DNA of 37,760 nt from an uncultured Bacteroidales bacterium (GTDB taxonomy: Bacteria; Bacteroidota; Bacteroidia; Bacteroidales; F082): contig CAMHFN010000020.1 in the NCBI GenBank assembly GCA_946184615.1, positions 1 to 37,760 on the forward strand. The letters run 5' to 3'. The notes under the pieces were generated by a model. That model saw nothing but the letters and a program-made list of their open reading frames with translations, was not told where the DNA came from and did no database searches. Below, one piece after another: positions 1-6,687 of this stretch; position 1 is the stretch's first letter, and every line of letters starts with the position of its first letter. The translations under genes were made by a program, and so were the position numbers.

Positions 1-90
1 GGAGCCGCCACCGCTGGTTATAAGGGAGCCGCCACCGCTGGTTATAAGGGAGCCGCCACCGCTGGTGAGTATGGAGCCGCCACGTCGAGA
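1..90 (+). repeat. 24-bp tandem repeat inside the first gene
   Basis: Units start at 1, 25, 49 and 73; the first two are identical and begin GGAGCCGCCACCGCTGGT. The repeat is in frame and encodes an Ala/Gly-rich octapeptide. It probably continues left of the window. Confidence 0.9.
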
Positions 91-318
91 GGTAGCGTCA
101 AAGTAGGGGGAAATGGCATCGGGTGCGTTAGAGGAAACAGCGTCAAAGCAATGGGAGGCCTCGGTGCCATCCTGATGATCGCAGTCGATAACATTGACAA
201 CTACAACATCCAAGAATGGAAGGCTTTCGTTGTGGACGGTGATGTAATCAAGGCAGATACTTGGTACATATTAAAGGATGGGGAATTGGTTGAATTGGAG
301 GAAGGAGGCAACCAATGA
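1..318 (+). CDS. Octapeptide-repeat protein, DUF7666-like (5' end cut by window)
   Basis: Partial gene, open from base 1. The frame starts with three copies of an eight-residue repeat (GAATAGYK, third copy GAATAGEY) and a fourth partial copy, then a Gly-rich turn-like stretch (SRGSVKVGGNGIGCVRG) and a compact C-terminal part (GGLGAILMIAVDN ... WYILKDGELVELEEG). Ala/Gly repeats followed by such a C-terminus are typical, from memory, of small DUF7666-type proteins frequent in phages and mobile elements of Bacteroidota; their function is unknown to me. The stop overlaps the next start (ATGA), so it belongs to the same operon. Repeat copy number cannot be known because the start is missing. Confidence 0.6.
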   Translation, partial: GAATAGYKGAATAGYKGAATAGEYGAATSRGSVKVGGNGIGCVRGNSVKAMGGLGAILMIAVDNIDNYNIQEWKAFVVDGDVIKADTWYILKDGELVELEEGGNQ

Positions 319-467
319 AATGGAAAGTACTGTTACTGAACTATGATTCGGAATGGGTAGAGTACTGCAACTCCCCAACGCTCAGTTTCGCCGTGGAAGC
401 CAATGCGGATCTTCGTCGGAGGGGCTTCCAGGAACATCAAACAAAATTAGTAAAATACCCTGAATAG
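315..467 (+). CDS. Small hypothetical protein, 50 aa
   Basis: ATG overlaps the preceding stop as ATGA. Product begins MKWKVLLLNYDSEWVEYCNS and ends LVKYPE; no Cys pairs, signal peptide or membrane segment. I do not recognise it. Support comes from the coupling to its neighbours in a chain of five short overlapping frames and from the absence of another frame here. Confidence 0.55.
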   Translation: MKWKVLLLNYDSEWVEYCNSPTLSFAVEANADLRRRGFQEHQTKLVKYPE

Positions 468-469
468 TC

Positions 470-592
470 ATGGTCCACTGTGTTGAATGCGAAATGCTGA
501 ACGACTATCCGTGTGTCCGCTATGGATCTTGTCCCAACGACGATGACTTTTATGAGGTGGTTCAAAACTATTTCAAGAATGACGAGAAATGA
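470..592 (+). CDS. Cys-containing mini-protein, 40 aa
   Basis: Begins MVHCVECEMLNDYPCVRYGS and ends in an acidic helix-like tail. Four cysteines (residues 4, 7, 15 and 20) are arranged as CxxC plus two singles, which could bind one metal. It starts three bases after the previous stop and its own stop overlaps the next start. Function unknown; similar small Cys proteins occur at 1954 and 2271 in the same operon. Confidence 0.5.
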   Translation: MVHCVECEMLNDYPCVRYGSCPNDDDFYEVVQNYFKNDEK

Positions 593-747
593 CCTTCCAC
601 GCTGAAAAATACAAATTCTCCAGCACAAACCAGTGGGCCGTTGTGGACTCCGATGGAGTCACGCGCCTGGTGTGCATGACTGAAGAGGCCGCCGCATTTC
701 ACGCCTACCTGCTTAATGCCAGGGCGAACAAACCAAAACCGGAATGA
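589..747 (+). CDS. Small hypothetical protein, 52 aa
   Basis: Begins MTFHAEKYKFSSTNQWAVVD; a short beta-rich N-terminus (WAVVDSDGVTRLV) is followed by an Ala-rich helix (EEAAAFHAYLLNARA). ATGA overlaps on both sides make it part of the same translationally coupled series. Not recognised. Confidence 0.5.
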   Translation: MTFHAEKYKFSSTNQWAVVDSDGVTRLVCMTEEAAAFHAYLLNARANKPKPE

Positions 748-872
748 CTGATGAAGAACGATATGAATATTACCAGCAACAGGAACGCTACCGGTGGAAA
801 TGCGAGGAGTTCCGACAGCAGCTCGTCCTGTTCTTTGAAAACCGAAAAAACATCAACCATGTGACAAAATGA
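744..872 (+). CDS. Small charged helical protein, 42 aa
   Basis: Begins MTDEERYEYYQQQERYRWKC; rich in Glu, Gln, Arg and Tyr, and probably one long helix. It overlaps the gene before it and the Toprim gene after it by ATGA, so translation of the Toprim gene is likely coupled to it. Not recognised. Confidence 0.5.
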   Translation: MTDEERYEYYQQQERYRWKCEEFRQQLVLFFENRKNINHVTK

Positions 873-1747
873 CAAAAGACGCTTTTACACGGGAATGGAT
901 CATTGAACAGTCCATTGATATTCTGAGTAATTACGAACCGGGGGTGCTAACCATCCGCGGACTACACTATCAGCTGGTCAGCCGGGGAATGACCAACGAC
1001 ATCCAACACTACAAGAGGGTCGTGGCAGCCACGGGTGTGGCCAGGTGGGACGGAAGGATCGCTTTCGACGCTTTCAGCGACAGGGACCGATCCCTGGCAA
1101 CGGAAACAGAAGCGGATCCCTCCGACCTGGACGAGAAAATAGACCTGGCCAAAGACCAGGTTGGATTGTGGATCAAGTCCTACTACTTAAACCGATGGGA
1201 AAACCAACCGTATTATCCCGAAGTGTTCATCGAGAAAAAAGCCCTGGAAGGCGTGTTTTACAAGCCGTGCAAGTTTCACGGTGTCGCCCTGGGAGCCTGT
1301 AAGGGATATCCTTCCCTTACCTTCCTCCACGACGCTTCAATTCGTTTTTTAGAAGCCGAGAATAGGGGACAAAAGCCCATCATCATCTATTTCGGCGACT
1401 ACGATCCATCCGGAGAGGACATCCCCAGGGCCCTCAAAGAAAACCTCGTTGAACTCGGTTGCGAAACCATCGAAGTCCGACGCATCTGCCTCGTGGAAGA
1501 ACAGGTCATCAATTGGCAGCTGCCGCCGGCGCCCACAAAAGTGACTGACAGCCGTTCAAGGCACTGGGACGGCCTTGGCCAGGTCGAACTGGATGCCGTA
1601 AAGCCCGAGAAGCTGATCTCACTGCTCGACAACGCAATCGAGGACATCTTCGATAGAGAACTGTTTGAAGAACTGCGGGAACGCGAATCAACCGAAAGAG
1701 TCGCTTTCCAAAACGAACTGAAGAGATATGTCAGAGAAGATCTGTAA
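869..1747 (+). CDS. Spo11/Topo VI-A-like Toprim protein (mini-A type)
   Basis: Seen: an N-terminal winged-helix-like segment with LTIRGLHYQL (Tyr34 is the likely catalytic tyrosine of a 5Y-CAP domain), then a Toprim domain with Glu122 in VFIEKKALEG, a GYPS motif near 147-149, and the acidic pair Asp177/Asp179 in FGDYDPSGED. Known: this combination defines the Spo11/Topo VI A-subunit superfamily, and short stand-alone versions without a B subunit ('topo mini-A') occur on bacterial and archaeal mobile elements. At 292 residues it is shorter than Topo VI-A (about 360-390), and no GHKL-ATPase B-subunit gene is in the window. Inferred role: DNA cleavage or topology during element replication or recombination. 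It is preceded by ATGA-coupled small genes. Confidence 0.75.
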   Translation: MTKDAFTREWIIEQSIDILSNYEPGVLTIRGLHYQLVSRGMTNDIQHYKRVVAATGVARWDGRIAFDAFSDRDRSLATETEADPSDLDEKIDLAKDQVGLWIKSYYLNRWENQPYYPEVFIEKKALEGVFYKPCKFHGVALGACKGYPSLTFLHDASIRFLEAENRGQKPIIIYFGDYDPSGEDIPRALKENLVELGCETIEVRRICLVEEQVINWQLPPAPTKVTDSRSRHWDGLGQVELDAVKPEKLISLLDNAIEDIFDRELFEELRERESTERVAFQNELKRYVREDL

Positions 1748-1796
1748 GGCAAAAATGTTCAAATACCTGTCGAACTATGAAATACAAAGATATTCC

Positions 1797-1950
1797 ATGA
1801 AAGAAATTCACGCCAAAACAACTTGAATTGCTTGAAAAACTACACTACGTTCATATTTATGTAGGTAAAGTTAGTTTTGAAAAACGGCTGGAATATCAAG
1901 ATTTTCAATACCAATATATTGAAAAGGCATTCGATGACCTAATTGGATAA
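1797..1950 (+). pseudogene. Frameshifted copy of the 2113-2271 small gene
   Basis: The ATG at 1797 reads only to a stop at 1824-1826. One base further along the frame is open from about 1801 to the stop at 1948-1950 and encodes FTPKQLELLEKLHYVHIYVG followed by an acidic, aromatic tail. That resembles LTTKELEIVEKLHWLHAVEY of the intact gene at 2113, including the spacing of LE, EKLH and the second His. Removing one A from the run at 1799-1801 would give a complete small protein from the 1797 ATG. It could be a decayed paralog, a sequencing error in an A-run, or a programmed shift. Confidence 0.4.
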
Positions 1951-1953
1951 GTT

Positions 1954-2109
1954 ATGAACCAAGAAAGATGCAAAAATCTGAAATTCGATTGGTTCCCGGA
2001 AGGAAGGAATTGTTTTGGCCTTAAATGCGTCCATACGGACTGCGACGAATGGAGAACTTGCTTCTATAATGTAAAGCCAAATTTCCCAAGGAATAACAAA
2101 AAACAATGA
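1954..2109 (+). CDS. Cys-rich mini-protein, 51 aa
   Basis: Begins MNQERCKNLKFDWFPEGRNC; five cysteines (residues 6, 20, 25, 30, 36) suggest metal binding or a compact disulfide fold. The C-terminus is basic (PRNNKKQ). The frame starts three bases after the previous stop and ends three bases before the next ATG. Not assignable to a family by eye. Confidence 0.5.
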   Translation: MNQERCKNLKFDWFPEGRNCFGLKCVHTDCDEWRTCFYNVKPNFPRNNKKQ

Positions 2110-2112
2110 CCT

Positions 2113-2271
2113 ATGAAATTAGAAGACGTACCACGCCTGAAGCTTACCACAAAAGAACTTGAGATCGTCGAGAAACTTCACTGGTTGCACGCTGTGGAAT
2201 ACTGGAATACCTTTGAAGGACAATTACTGCACGGTAGATTGTTACAACAAACCCTTGAAAACTTTCTCTAA
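2113..2271 (+). CDS. Small hypothetical protein, 52 aa (paralog of 1797 frame)
   Basis: Begins MKLEDVPRLKLTTKELEIVE and is predicted mostly helical. It resembles the broken frame at 1797-1950. Its stop overlaps the ATG of the zinc-ribbon gene (TAATG). Function unknown. Confidence 0.5.
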   Translation: MKLEDVPRLKLTTKELEIVEKLHWLHAVEYWNTFEGQLLHGRLLQQTLENFL

Positions 2272-2402
2272 TGAACCACGAAATACCCACCACCTGCCCC
2301 AACTGCGGGCATGAATATGACCCTCAGGCACATTGGCTCGTGTGCCCGTGCTGTGGATTTGAAACAGACACCGACGAACTAACCTTGCAAGAAATATTCT
2401 GA
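2271..2402 (+). CDS. Zinc-ribbon mini-protein, 43 aa
   Basis: Two CxxC knuckles, TCPNCGHEYDP and VCPCCGFET, thirteen residues apart, form a classic rubredoxin-like zinc ribbon. The acidic tail ends QEIF. It sits immediately before the primase-helicase gene (four bases between) and could be a small nucleic-acid-binding partner; that role is inference. Confidence 0.6.
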   Translation: MNHEIPTTCPNCGHEYDPQAHWLVCPCCGFETDTDELTLQEIF

Positions 2403-2406
2403 AACC

Positions 2407-5190
2407 ATGAAGGATCTGCTTCAAAAGATATACGACGCCACCAACTCGGGCCTCGACATCATTCTAAGCTACTACCCCCAGGCCGCGGATAGTATAGACA
2501 GGCCCAACAAGGGGTTCTCGATCCGGAAGGAGAGTGCCCCATCCGCCTTCCTGAAAAAGATCAAAGGCATCTGGCGCGTCACCGACTTCGGCGACACGGA
2601 TCACGCCATGTCACCCATCGATGTCGTGATGAAAGAGGAGAACATGGAGTTCAACGAGGCGATATCGCTCCTGGCACAACGATATGGCATCGATACCAGG
2701 CTGAACGACCAGGTGAACAGCGCCCAGGTGGAGGCAAGGCCGGCCACCGACGACGAAAAGGACGGCGACTTCAACTTCGAGACGCACCTCTTCACCGCCG
2801 AAGAGCTCCGGATCCTTGGCAACGGCGTCAAGGAGGAACATGCCTCAGCGCTGTCGTTCTTCGCCTTGTCCTGGTACTCCATGACCAAGAACCGAAAGAC
2901 CACCACCGTCTTCAGCAACGAGAACTTCCCGATCTTCATGCGAGAGTGCCACACCAAGGGCGAATCGTTCTTCAAGATACTGAAACCGCTCGAGCCGAAA
3001 AAGGAGTACCGCTTCATCTACCTCGGCAAGAAGGAGGCCGACTACGTGAACGGCCTGCACGAGCTTCGCAAGGCCCATTCAGAGTTCCTGTCCAACCACG
3101 AGAACGAGGAAGAGGAGGAAGGTAAACGCAAGCCTACCAAGTTGCCCGAGTGCGTGATATGCTCCGGGGAGCGCGATGCCGTCTGTTGCCTGTCGAGGGG
3201 ATTTCATCCGATATGGCTCAACAGCGAGACGGCCGACCTCTCCGCCGGCGCCTTCCGCACCCTTCAGTCGATGTGCGATAAGGTGTGCAACCTTCCCGAC
3301 ATCGACGAAACCGGGCGCGCCAGGGCGAAGGAACTGGCGCTGCGCTACCTCGACGTCCACACTATCATCCTCCCGGACTCCCTCCTTCAGCATCGCGACC
3401 GCCGTGGCAACCCCTGCAAGGACATGCGCGACTGGTGCGAGTTCAACTCCAACCCCCGCGAGTTCCAGAAACTGGTAGACACGGCCCGGTCGTGCAAGTT
3501 CTGGGTGGAGAAGAAAGGCAAGGACGCCATCCGCACGGAGCTGGACGTGGTGAACCTGCTGTGGTTTTTGGAGCTGAACGGCTACGCCCGCCTGGTCGAT
3601 CCCCAGACCATGAAGGAGAGGATCATCTGCGTTACCGGCAACAACATCGTCAGCGAGGTCACGGCCAACAAGATCCGCGACTTCCTCCTGGACTACTGCG
3701 GCAAGCGCCACCTGCCGCTCGACGTGCAGCGCACCCTGATATCGTCGCGCCTAGTGTCCGGCGTGCTCGATGCGCTGCCGGTGGTCAACGACAGGGTGAA
3801 TTTCCGGAACCACACCGCCGACAGCCAGTTCTTCCGCTTCGACAACGAGAGCGTGGAGGTCACGGCCGAAGAGGTGCGAAAATGCCACGACTTCCACATC
3901 TGGGAGAGCGACGTGTGCCGCCACCACTTCAAGCGCCTGGCGCCCTCGTTCACAGTCACCGAGACCAAGGTGAGTGAAACCGAGAGCCGCACCGACTTCA
4001 CCATCAACGACGACAGCTCGCTCTTTTTCCGCTTCTGCATCAACTCCAGCCGCCTCCACTGGCGCAAGGAGTTCGACGCGGCCAAGGCCGCCGGCAACGC
4101 CGACTATTTCAACGACCGGCGCTTTTCCGTGTTCGGCGAGTACCTCACCGACCGTGAACGCGAGGAACAGGCACGCTGCCTGATGGCCAAGATGTACGCC
4201 ATAGGATATCTCCTCCATTCCGGGAAGGATCCTTCCATGCCGTTCATCGTTTGGGTGCTCGAGGACAACGTGATGAACGACGAGGCTTCCTCCGGCGGCT
4301 CCGGAAAGTCGTTCATCGGCGCCACCGTCCGCATCCTCAAGCACGTGGTGAACCTCGACGGCCGCAACCGCCACCTCACCGAGAACCAGCACTACCTGGA
4401 ACGCGTCGACGAGGACACCGACATCCTCTGGGTGGACGACGCGCTGAAGTACTTCGACTTCGACAGCTTCTACACGCTGGCCACCGGTACCATGATCGTC
4501 AACTCGAAGCACGTGAAATCCAAGGAGCTTACCTTCGATGAGTCGCCCAAGATCGCCATCACCTCCAACTTCGCCCCAAACCGCTTCGACGAAAGCACCC
4601 TGCGCCGCTTGCTGTTCGTCCCCATGAGCGACTACTACCACCAAAAGACAGAGTTCAACGACTACGAGGAGACGCGCCGCATCAGCGACGACTTCAACCA
4701 GAACCTCTTCGGGCCCGACTACACCCGCGAGCAGTGGAACGCCGACATCAACTTCCTGATCGACTGCCTACAGTTCTTCCTCAGGGAGAAGGCCCGGAAA
4801 CACGTCGTCTATGCCGACCTCGGCAACATCTACAACCGCATCAACCTGGCCATCATGGGAGACCAGTTCAACGAGTGGGCCGAGGGCTACTTCCTCCAAG
4901 GAGGCCCCAACCTCGACGTGATGATCCGCAAGACCGAAGTGTTCAACGACTTCGTGGCCGCCACCGGGCTGAAGCTTTGGTCGGCCTCCAAGTTCAGCCG
5001 CGCCCTACAGTCGTTCGTCCGCAACAACGGCCATTACATCGACTGCATCAACCCGCCGGAGCTGTGCCCCGTGTCGACGCCCGGGCGCATCGTCCGCAAG
5101 GTGCAGAACCGCACCGAGTACTACATCTACATGAAGACCGTCGGAACCAGGGTGGAGGAGAGGTACAGGGACGACGATATTTTGCGGTGA
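2407..5190 (+). CDS. Primase-helicase replication protein, 927 aa
   Basis: Domains in order: an N-terminal primase-like region (about 10-95) with GFSIRKESAPSAFLKK and WRVTDFGDTDHAMSPIDVVM, as in CHC2-type primases but without the Cys finger; a Toprim-like region (about 245-330) with VICSGERDAV and LPDIDE; the segment DRRGNPCKDMRDW (about 335-350) common in such primases; and a C-terminal helicase with Walker A GGSGKS (630-635), Walker B ILWVDDA (Asp677/678) and an ITSNFAPN sensor-like motif followed by RRLLFV, as in SF3/DUF5906-type phage helicases. It is the likely replication initiator of the element. Third codon positions are strongly C/G, unlike the AT-richer late genes. No separate polymerase or initiator is seen, so host polymerase is probably used. 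Confidence 0.8.
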   Translation: MKDLLQKIYDATNSGLDIILSYYPQAADSIDRPNKGFSIRKESAPSAFLKKIKGIWRVTDFGDTDHAMSPIDVVMKEENMEFNEAISLLAQRYGIDTRLNDQVNSAQVEARPATDDEKDGDFNFETHLFTAEELRILGNGVKEEHASALSFFALSWYSMTKNRKTTTVFSNENFPIFMRECHTKGESFFKILKPLEPKKEYRFIYLGKKEADYVNGLHELRKAHSEFLSNHENEEEEEGKRKPTKLPECVICSGERDAVCCLSRGFHPIWLNSETADLSAGAFRTLQSMCDKVCNLPDIDETGRARAKELALRYLDVHTIILPDSLLQHRDRRGNPCKDMRDWCEFNSNPREFQKLVDTARSCKFWVEKKGKDAIRTELDVVNLLWFLELNGYARLVDPQTMKERIICVTGNNIVSEVTANKIRDFLLDYCGKRHLPLDVQRTLISSRLVSGVLDALPVVNDRVNFRNHTADSQFFRFDNESVEVTAEEVRKCHDFHIWESDVCRHHFKRLAPSFTVTETKVSETESRTDFTINDDSSLFFRFCINSSRLHWRKEFDAAKAAGNADYFNDRRFSVFGEYLTDREREEQARCLMAKMYAIGYLLHSGKDPSMPFIVWVLEDNVMNDEASSGGSGKSFIGATVRILKHVVNLDGRNRHLTENQHYLERVDEDTDILWVDDALKYFDFDSFYTLATGTMIVNSKHVKSKELTFDESPKIAITSNFAPNRFDESTLRRLLFVPMSDYYHQKTEFNDYEETRRISDDFNQNLFGPDYTREQWNADINFLIDCLQFFLREKARKHVVYADLGNIYNRINLAIMGDQFNEWAEGYFLQGGPNLDVMIRKTEVFNDFVAATGLKLWSASKFSRALQSFVRNNGHYIDCINPPELCPVSTPGRIVRKVQNRTEYYIYMKTVGTRVEERYRDDDILR

Positions 5191-5201
5191 TGACTTTACT
5201 T

Positions 5202-5247
5202 TGTTAAATACTTAACATTGTCAACTATGAAAAATTTGTTATCTTTG
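5202..5247 (+). promoter_or_regulatory. Palindromic operator plus promoter for DUF4160 gene
   Basis: A 16-bp near-palindrome TGTTAAATACTTAACA (5202-5217) abuts a -33 TTG (5218-5220). After exactly 19 bases comes the -7 element TATCTTTG (5240-5247). The start codon is at 5273. The operator touches the -33 box, which suggests repression or activation by an unknown regulator. Two further copies lie at 6025 and 6586. Confidence 0.75.
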
Positions 5248-5272
5248 CAATCTGAGCACTAAAACATATACC

Positions 5273-5569
5273 ATGCCAACAATATACGAATACCTCGGAA
5301 TCATCATACAGTTCTACTCCCGCGAGCATGAGCCGATCCACATCCACGCCATTTACAACGGAAATGTGGTGAAGGTGAGTCTATTCGTGAGGGACGGAAA
5401 GGTTTACCGTGTCACCTACGCAAACCACACCGGAGCCTTCAGCCCGGCCAAGATGAAGCAGCTGAAGGACTTCGTGAAGGTTTACAAACAGTCGCTGCTC
5501 TATGCCTGGCAGCAGTATTTCGACAACCATGTGGCCATCAAGCCAGTCAAGATCACCAAGAAAATCTGA
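5273..5569 (+). CDS. DUF4160 family protein, 98 aa
   Basis: Begins MPTIYEYLGIIIQFYSREHE; the motif REHEPIHIHAIYNGNVVKV is the hallmark of DUF4160, a small family often followed by DUF2442, as here. Pairs of this kind are often suggested to be toxin-antitoxin-like, but I know of no firm function. It is the first gene behind the promoter at 5217-5247. The next gene starts four bases after the stop, and a terminator at 5989 ends the pair. Confidence 0.75.
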   Translation: MPTIYEYLGIIIQFYSREHEPIHIHAIYNGNVVKVSLFVRDGKVYRVTYANHTGAFSPAKMKQLKDFVKVYKQSLLYAWQQYFDNHVAIKPVKITKKI

Positions 5570-5573
5570 AACC

Positions 5574-5948
5574 ATGTGCAAGATCACCAAAGCCCTGTAT
5601 GAAGGCGGACACCGCATCCGCTTCACCTTCGCCGACGGCAGTATCCGCCTCGCCGACTTCGGTCCGTTCATTTCGGCCAGCGACAACCCGCTGATCCACA
5701 AGTTCATCGACACGGAACTTTTCAGCCGGTTCCGCATCGAGCACTGGGGTCTCACCGTGGCCTGGGGCGACAACGAGTTCGACCTGAGCGCCGAAGACAT
5801 CTACAACGGTGACTTCGATCCGCCGTTGAGGGAGGGGTGGAGGACAGTCACGTTCAAGCACGACGGCAGCAACCCGGAACTGGATGCGCTGATTGATGAG
5901 GCGGTCAGATCTGGCGGTGCCGAGGTGATAAGCGTGATGAAAGATTAG
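5574..5948 (+). CDS. DUF2442 family protein, 124 aa
   Basis: The start at 5574 (MCKITKALYEGGHRIRFTFA) was chosen over an upstream in-frame ATG at 5502 because the latter would overlap most of the DUF4160 end. The motif FTFADGSIRLADFGPF and the central LTVAWGDNEFDLSAEDIY match DUF2442, usually a small partner of DUF4160. A longer than usual C-terminal extension follows. Two-gene unit with its own promoter and terminator; possible addiction-type or regulatory pair, unproven. Confidence 0.7.
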   Translation: MCKITKALYEGGHRIRFTFADGSIRLADFGPFISASDNPLIHKFIDTELFSRFRIEHWGLTVAWGDNEFDLSAEDIYNGDFDPPLREGWRTVTFKHDGSNPELDALIDEAVRSGGAEVISVMKD

Positions 5949-5988
5949 GTTTTCCTTCCGTTACCGCCTTCCAGTTGAAAACTTCCCC

Positions 5989-6009
5989 GCCCGAAAGGGC
6001 GTTTTTTTT
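5989..6009 (+). terminator. Intrinsic terminator after DUF4160/DUF2442
   Basis: CGCCC-GAAA-GGGCG hairpin at 5989-6002 followed by seven or more T's. Confidence 0.85.
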
Positions 6010-6024
6010 GAATGGGGTTAATTT

Positions 6025-6043
6025 TGTTAAATATTTAACCTTG
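6025..6043 (+). promoter_or_regulatory. Second copy of the TGTTAAATATTTAAC operator
   Basis: TGTTAAATATTTAACC (6025-6040) runs directly into TTG (6041-6043), the same arrangement as at 5202-5220. No TAnnTTTG follows at the expected distance, so a promoter here is uncertain. Any transcript would end at the terminator at 6124. Confidence 0.55.
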
Positions 6044-6123
6044 TTAATTAATACTAAATAGGTCATGGCCGCGCGATGACCCGCCGGACACACGACCGTT
6101 TCACCTACCGTTATGAACAAGAT

Positions 6124-6160
6124 GCGCCCGTCGAAAGCTTTCGGCGGGCGCTCCTTTTTC
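6124..6160 (+). terminator. Strong intrinsic terminator in the control region
   Basis: GCGCCCG (6124-6130) pairs with CGGGCGC (6145-6151), with an inner CGAAAG/CTTTCG stem, then CTCCTTTTTC. No protein gene precedes it. It would end a short transcript of about 90 nt starting behind the operator at 6025, so an ncRNA is possible. Confidence 0.7.
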
Positions 6161-6232
6161 CCTTCGGACGGCAGCCGGATTTTTCTCGCCTTTTCCCCTT
6201 TTCCCCTTTAACCCTAAATTTTCGGAAAAAAA

Positions 6233-6504
6233 GTGAAACTTTGAAACTTGTATATAGAATGGCCGATTCTTGAAAAAACTAAAAAATTGAAAATCAAAAG
6301 TTTACAAATGTAAAATGGCGGTTTCACTTTCGGTTTCACTTTCGGTTTCACAGTTTCACATCTGAAACCCGAAGCGAGATGTGAAACCGTCCCTGGAGCC
6401 TCCATCGGCGCCGATCGCTCAGGTTTCACTTTCTGAAACTTGCGATGTGAAACCGCTAAACCACTGGTTTACAATAGGTTTAAAAAAACGATTTACGGTT
6501 TCAC
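6233..6504. repeat. GTTTCAC/GTGAAAC iteron field (candidate origin or control region)
   Basis: GTTTCAC occurs at 6321, 6333, 6345, 6353, 6423 and 6498, and its complement GTGAAAC at 6233, 6381 and 6447; one more GTTTCAC lies at 6098. Three units of GGTTTCACTTTC repeat with a 12-bp period from 6320. GTTTCACATCT (6353-6363) and AGATGTGAAAC (6377-6387) form an 11-bp perfect inverted repeat around 13 bases. The surroundings are AT-rich. No gene is supportable between 5948 and 6688. Best guess: binding sites for the primase-helicase or a partner, that is, a replication origin. Confidence 0.6.
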
Positions 6505-6576
6505 TTTTTTTCCGAAAATTGGGTTTTTTGTTTTTTCCCATACACGAAGGGAAACGTGTTTTCCATGCCCATTTTC

Positions 6577-6610
6577 ACTTAACAATGTTAAATATTTAAC
6601 AATGTTAAGT
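6577..6610. promoter_or_regulatory. Third, extended palindromic operator (34 bp)
   Basis: The core TGTTAAATATTTAACA (6586-6601) is a perfect 16-bp palindrome. Flanking ACTTAACAA and AATGTTAAGT extend it to 34 bp with a single mismatch. It lies 27 bases upstream of the -33 box of the promoter at 6637. Confidence 0.7.
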
Positions 6611-6636
6611 AACAAACTGAAAATCAACAAATTATG

Positions 6637-6667
6637 TTGAATTTTCGGAAAATTCGTGTTATTTTTG
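6637..6667 (+). promoter_or_regulatory. Promoter for the 6688 gene
   Basis: TTG (6637-6639), 20 bases, then TATTTTTG (6660-6667). The leader to the ATG at 6688 would be about 14 nt. This rules out the upstream in-frame start at 6634, which lies before the promoter. Confidence 0.7.
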
Positions 6668-6687
6668 CAACCAAAACGGAAAATACC

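Noticed and set aside
3079..4644. Long open frames on the minus strand inside the primase-helicase gene
   Set aside because: They arise from the strong C/G third-position bias of the real gene. They are rich in Val, Ala, Gly and His, lack motifs and start sites, and the plus-strand protein has clear domains throughout.
6320..6360. CRISPR-like appearance of repeats
   Set aside because: Units are 12 bp with no spacers, and no cas gene is present. The 10-bp array at 10308 was rejected as CRISPR for the same reason.
6076..6599. Frames of 65-72 codons across the control region
   Set aside because: They run through terminators, iterons and palindromes, differ in composition from neighbours and have no ribosome binding site.
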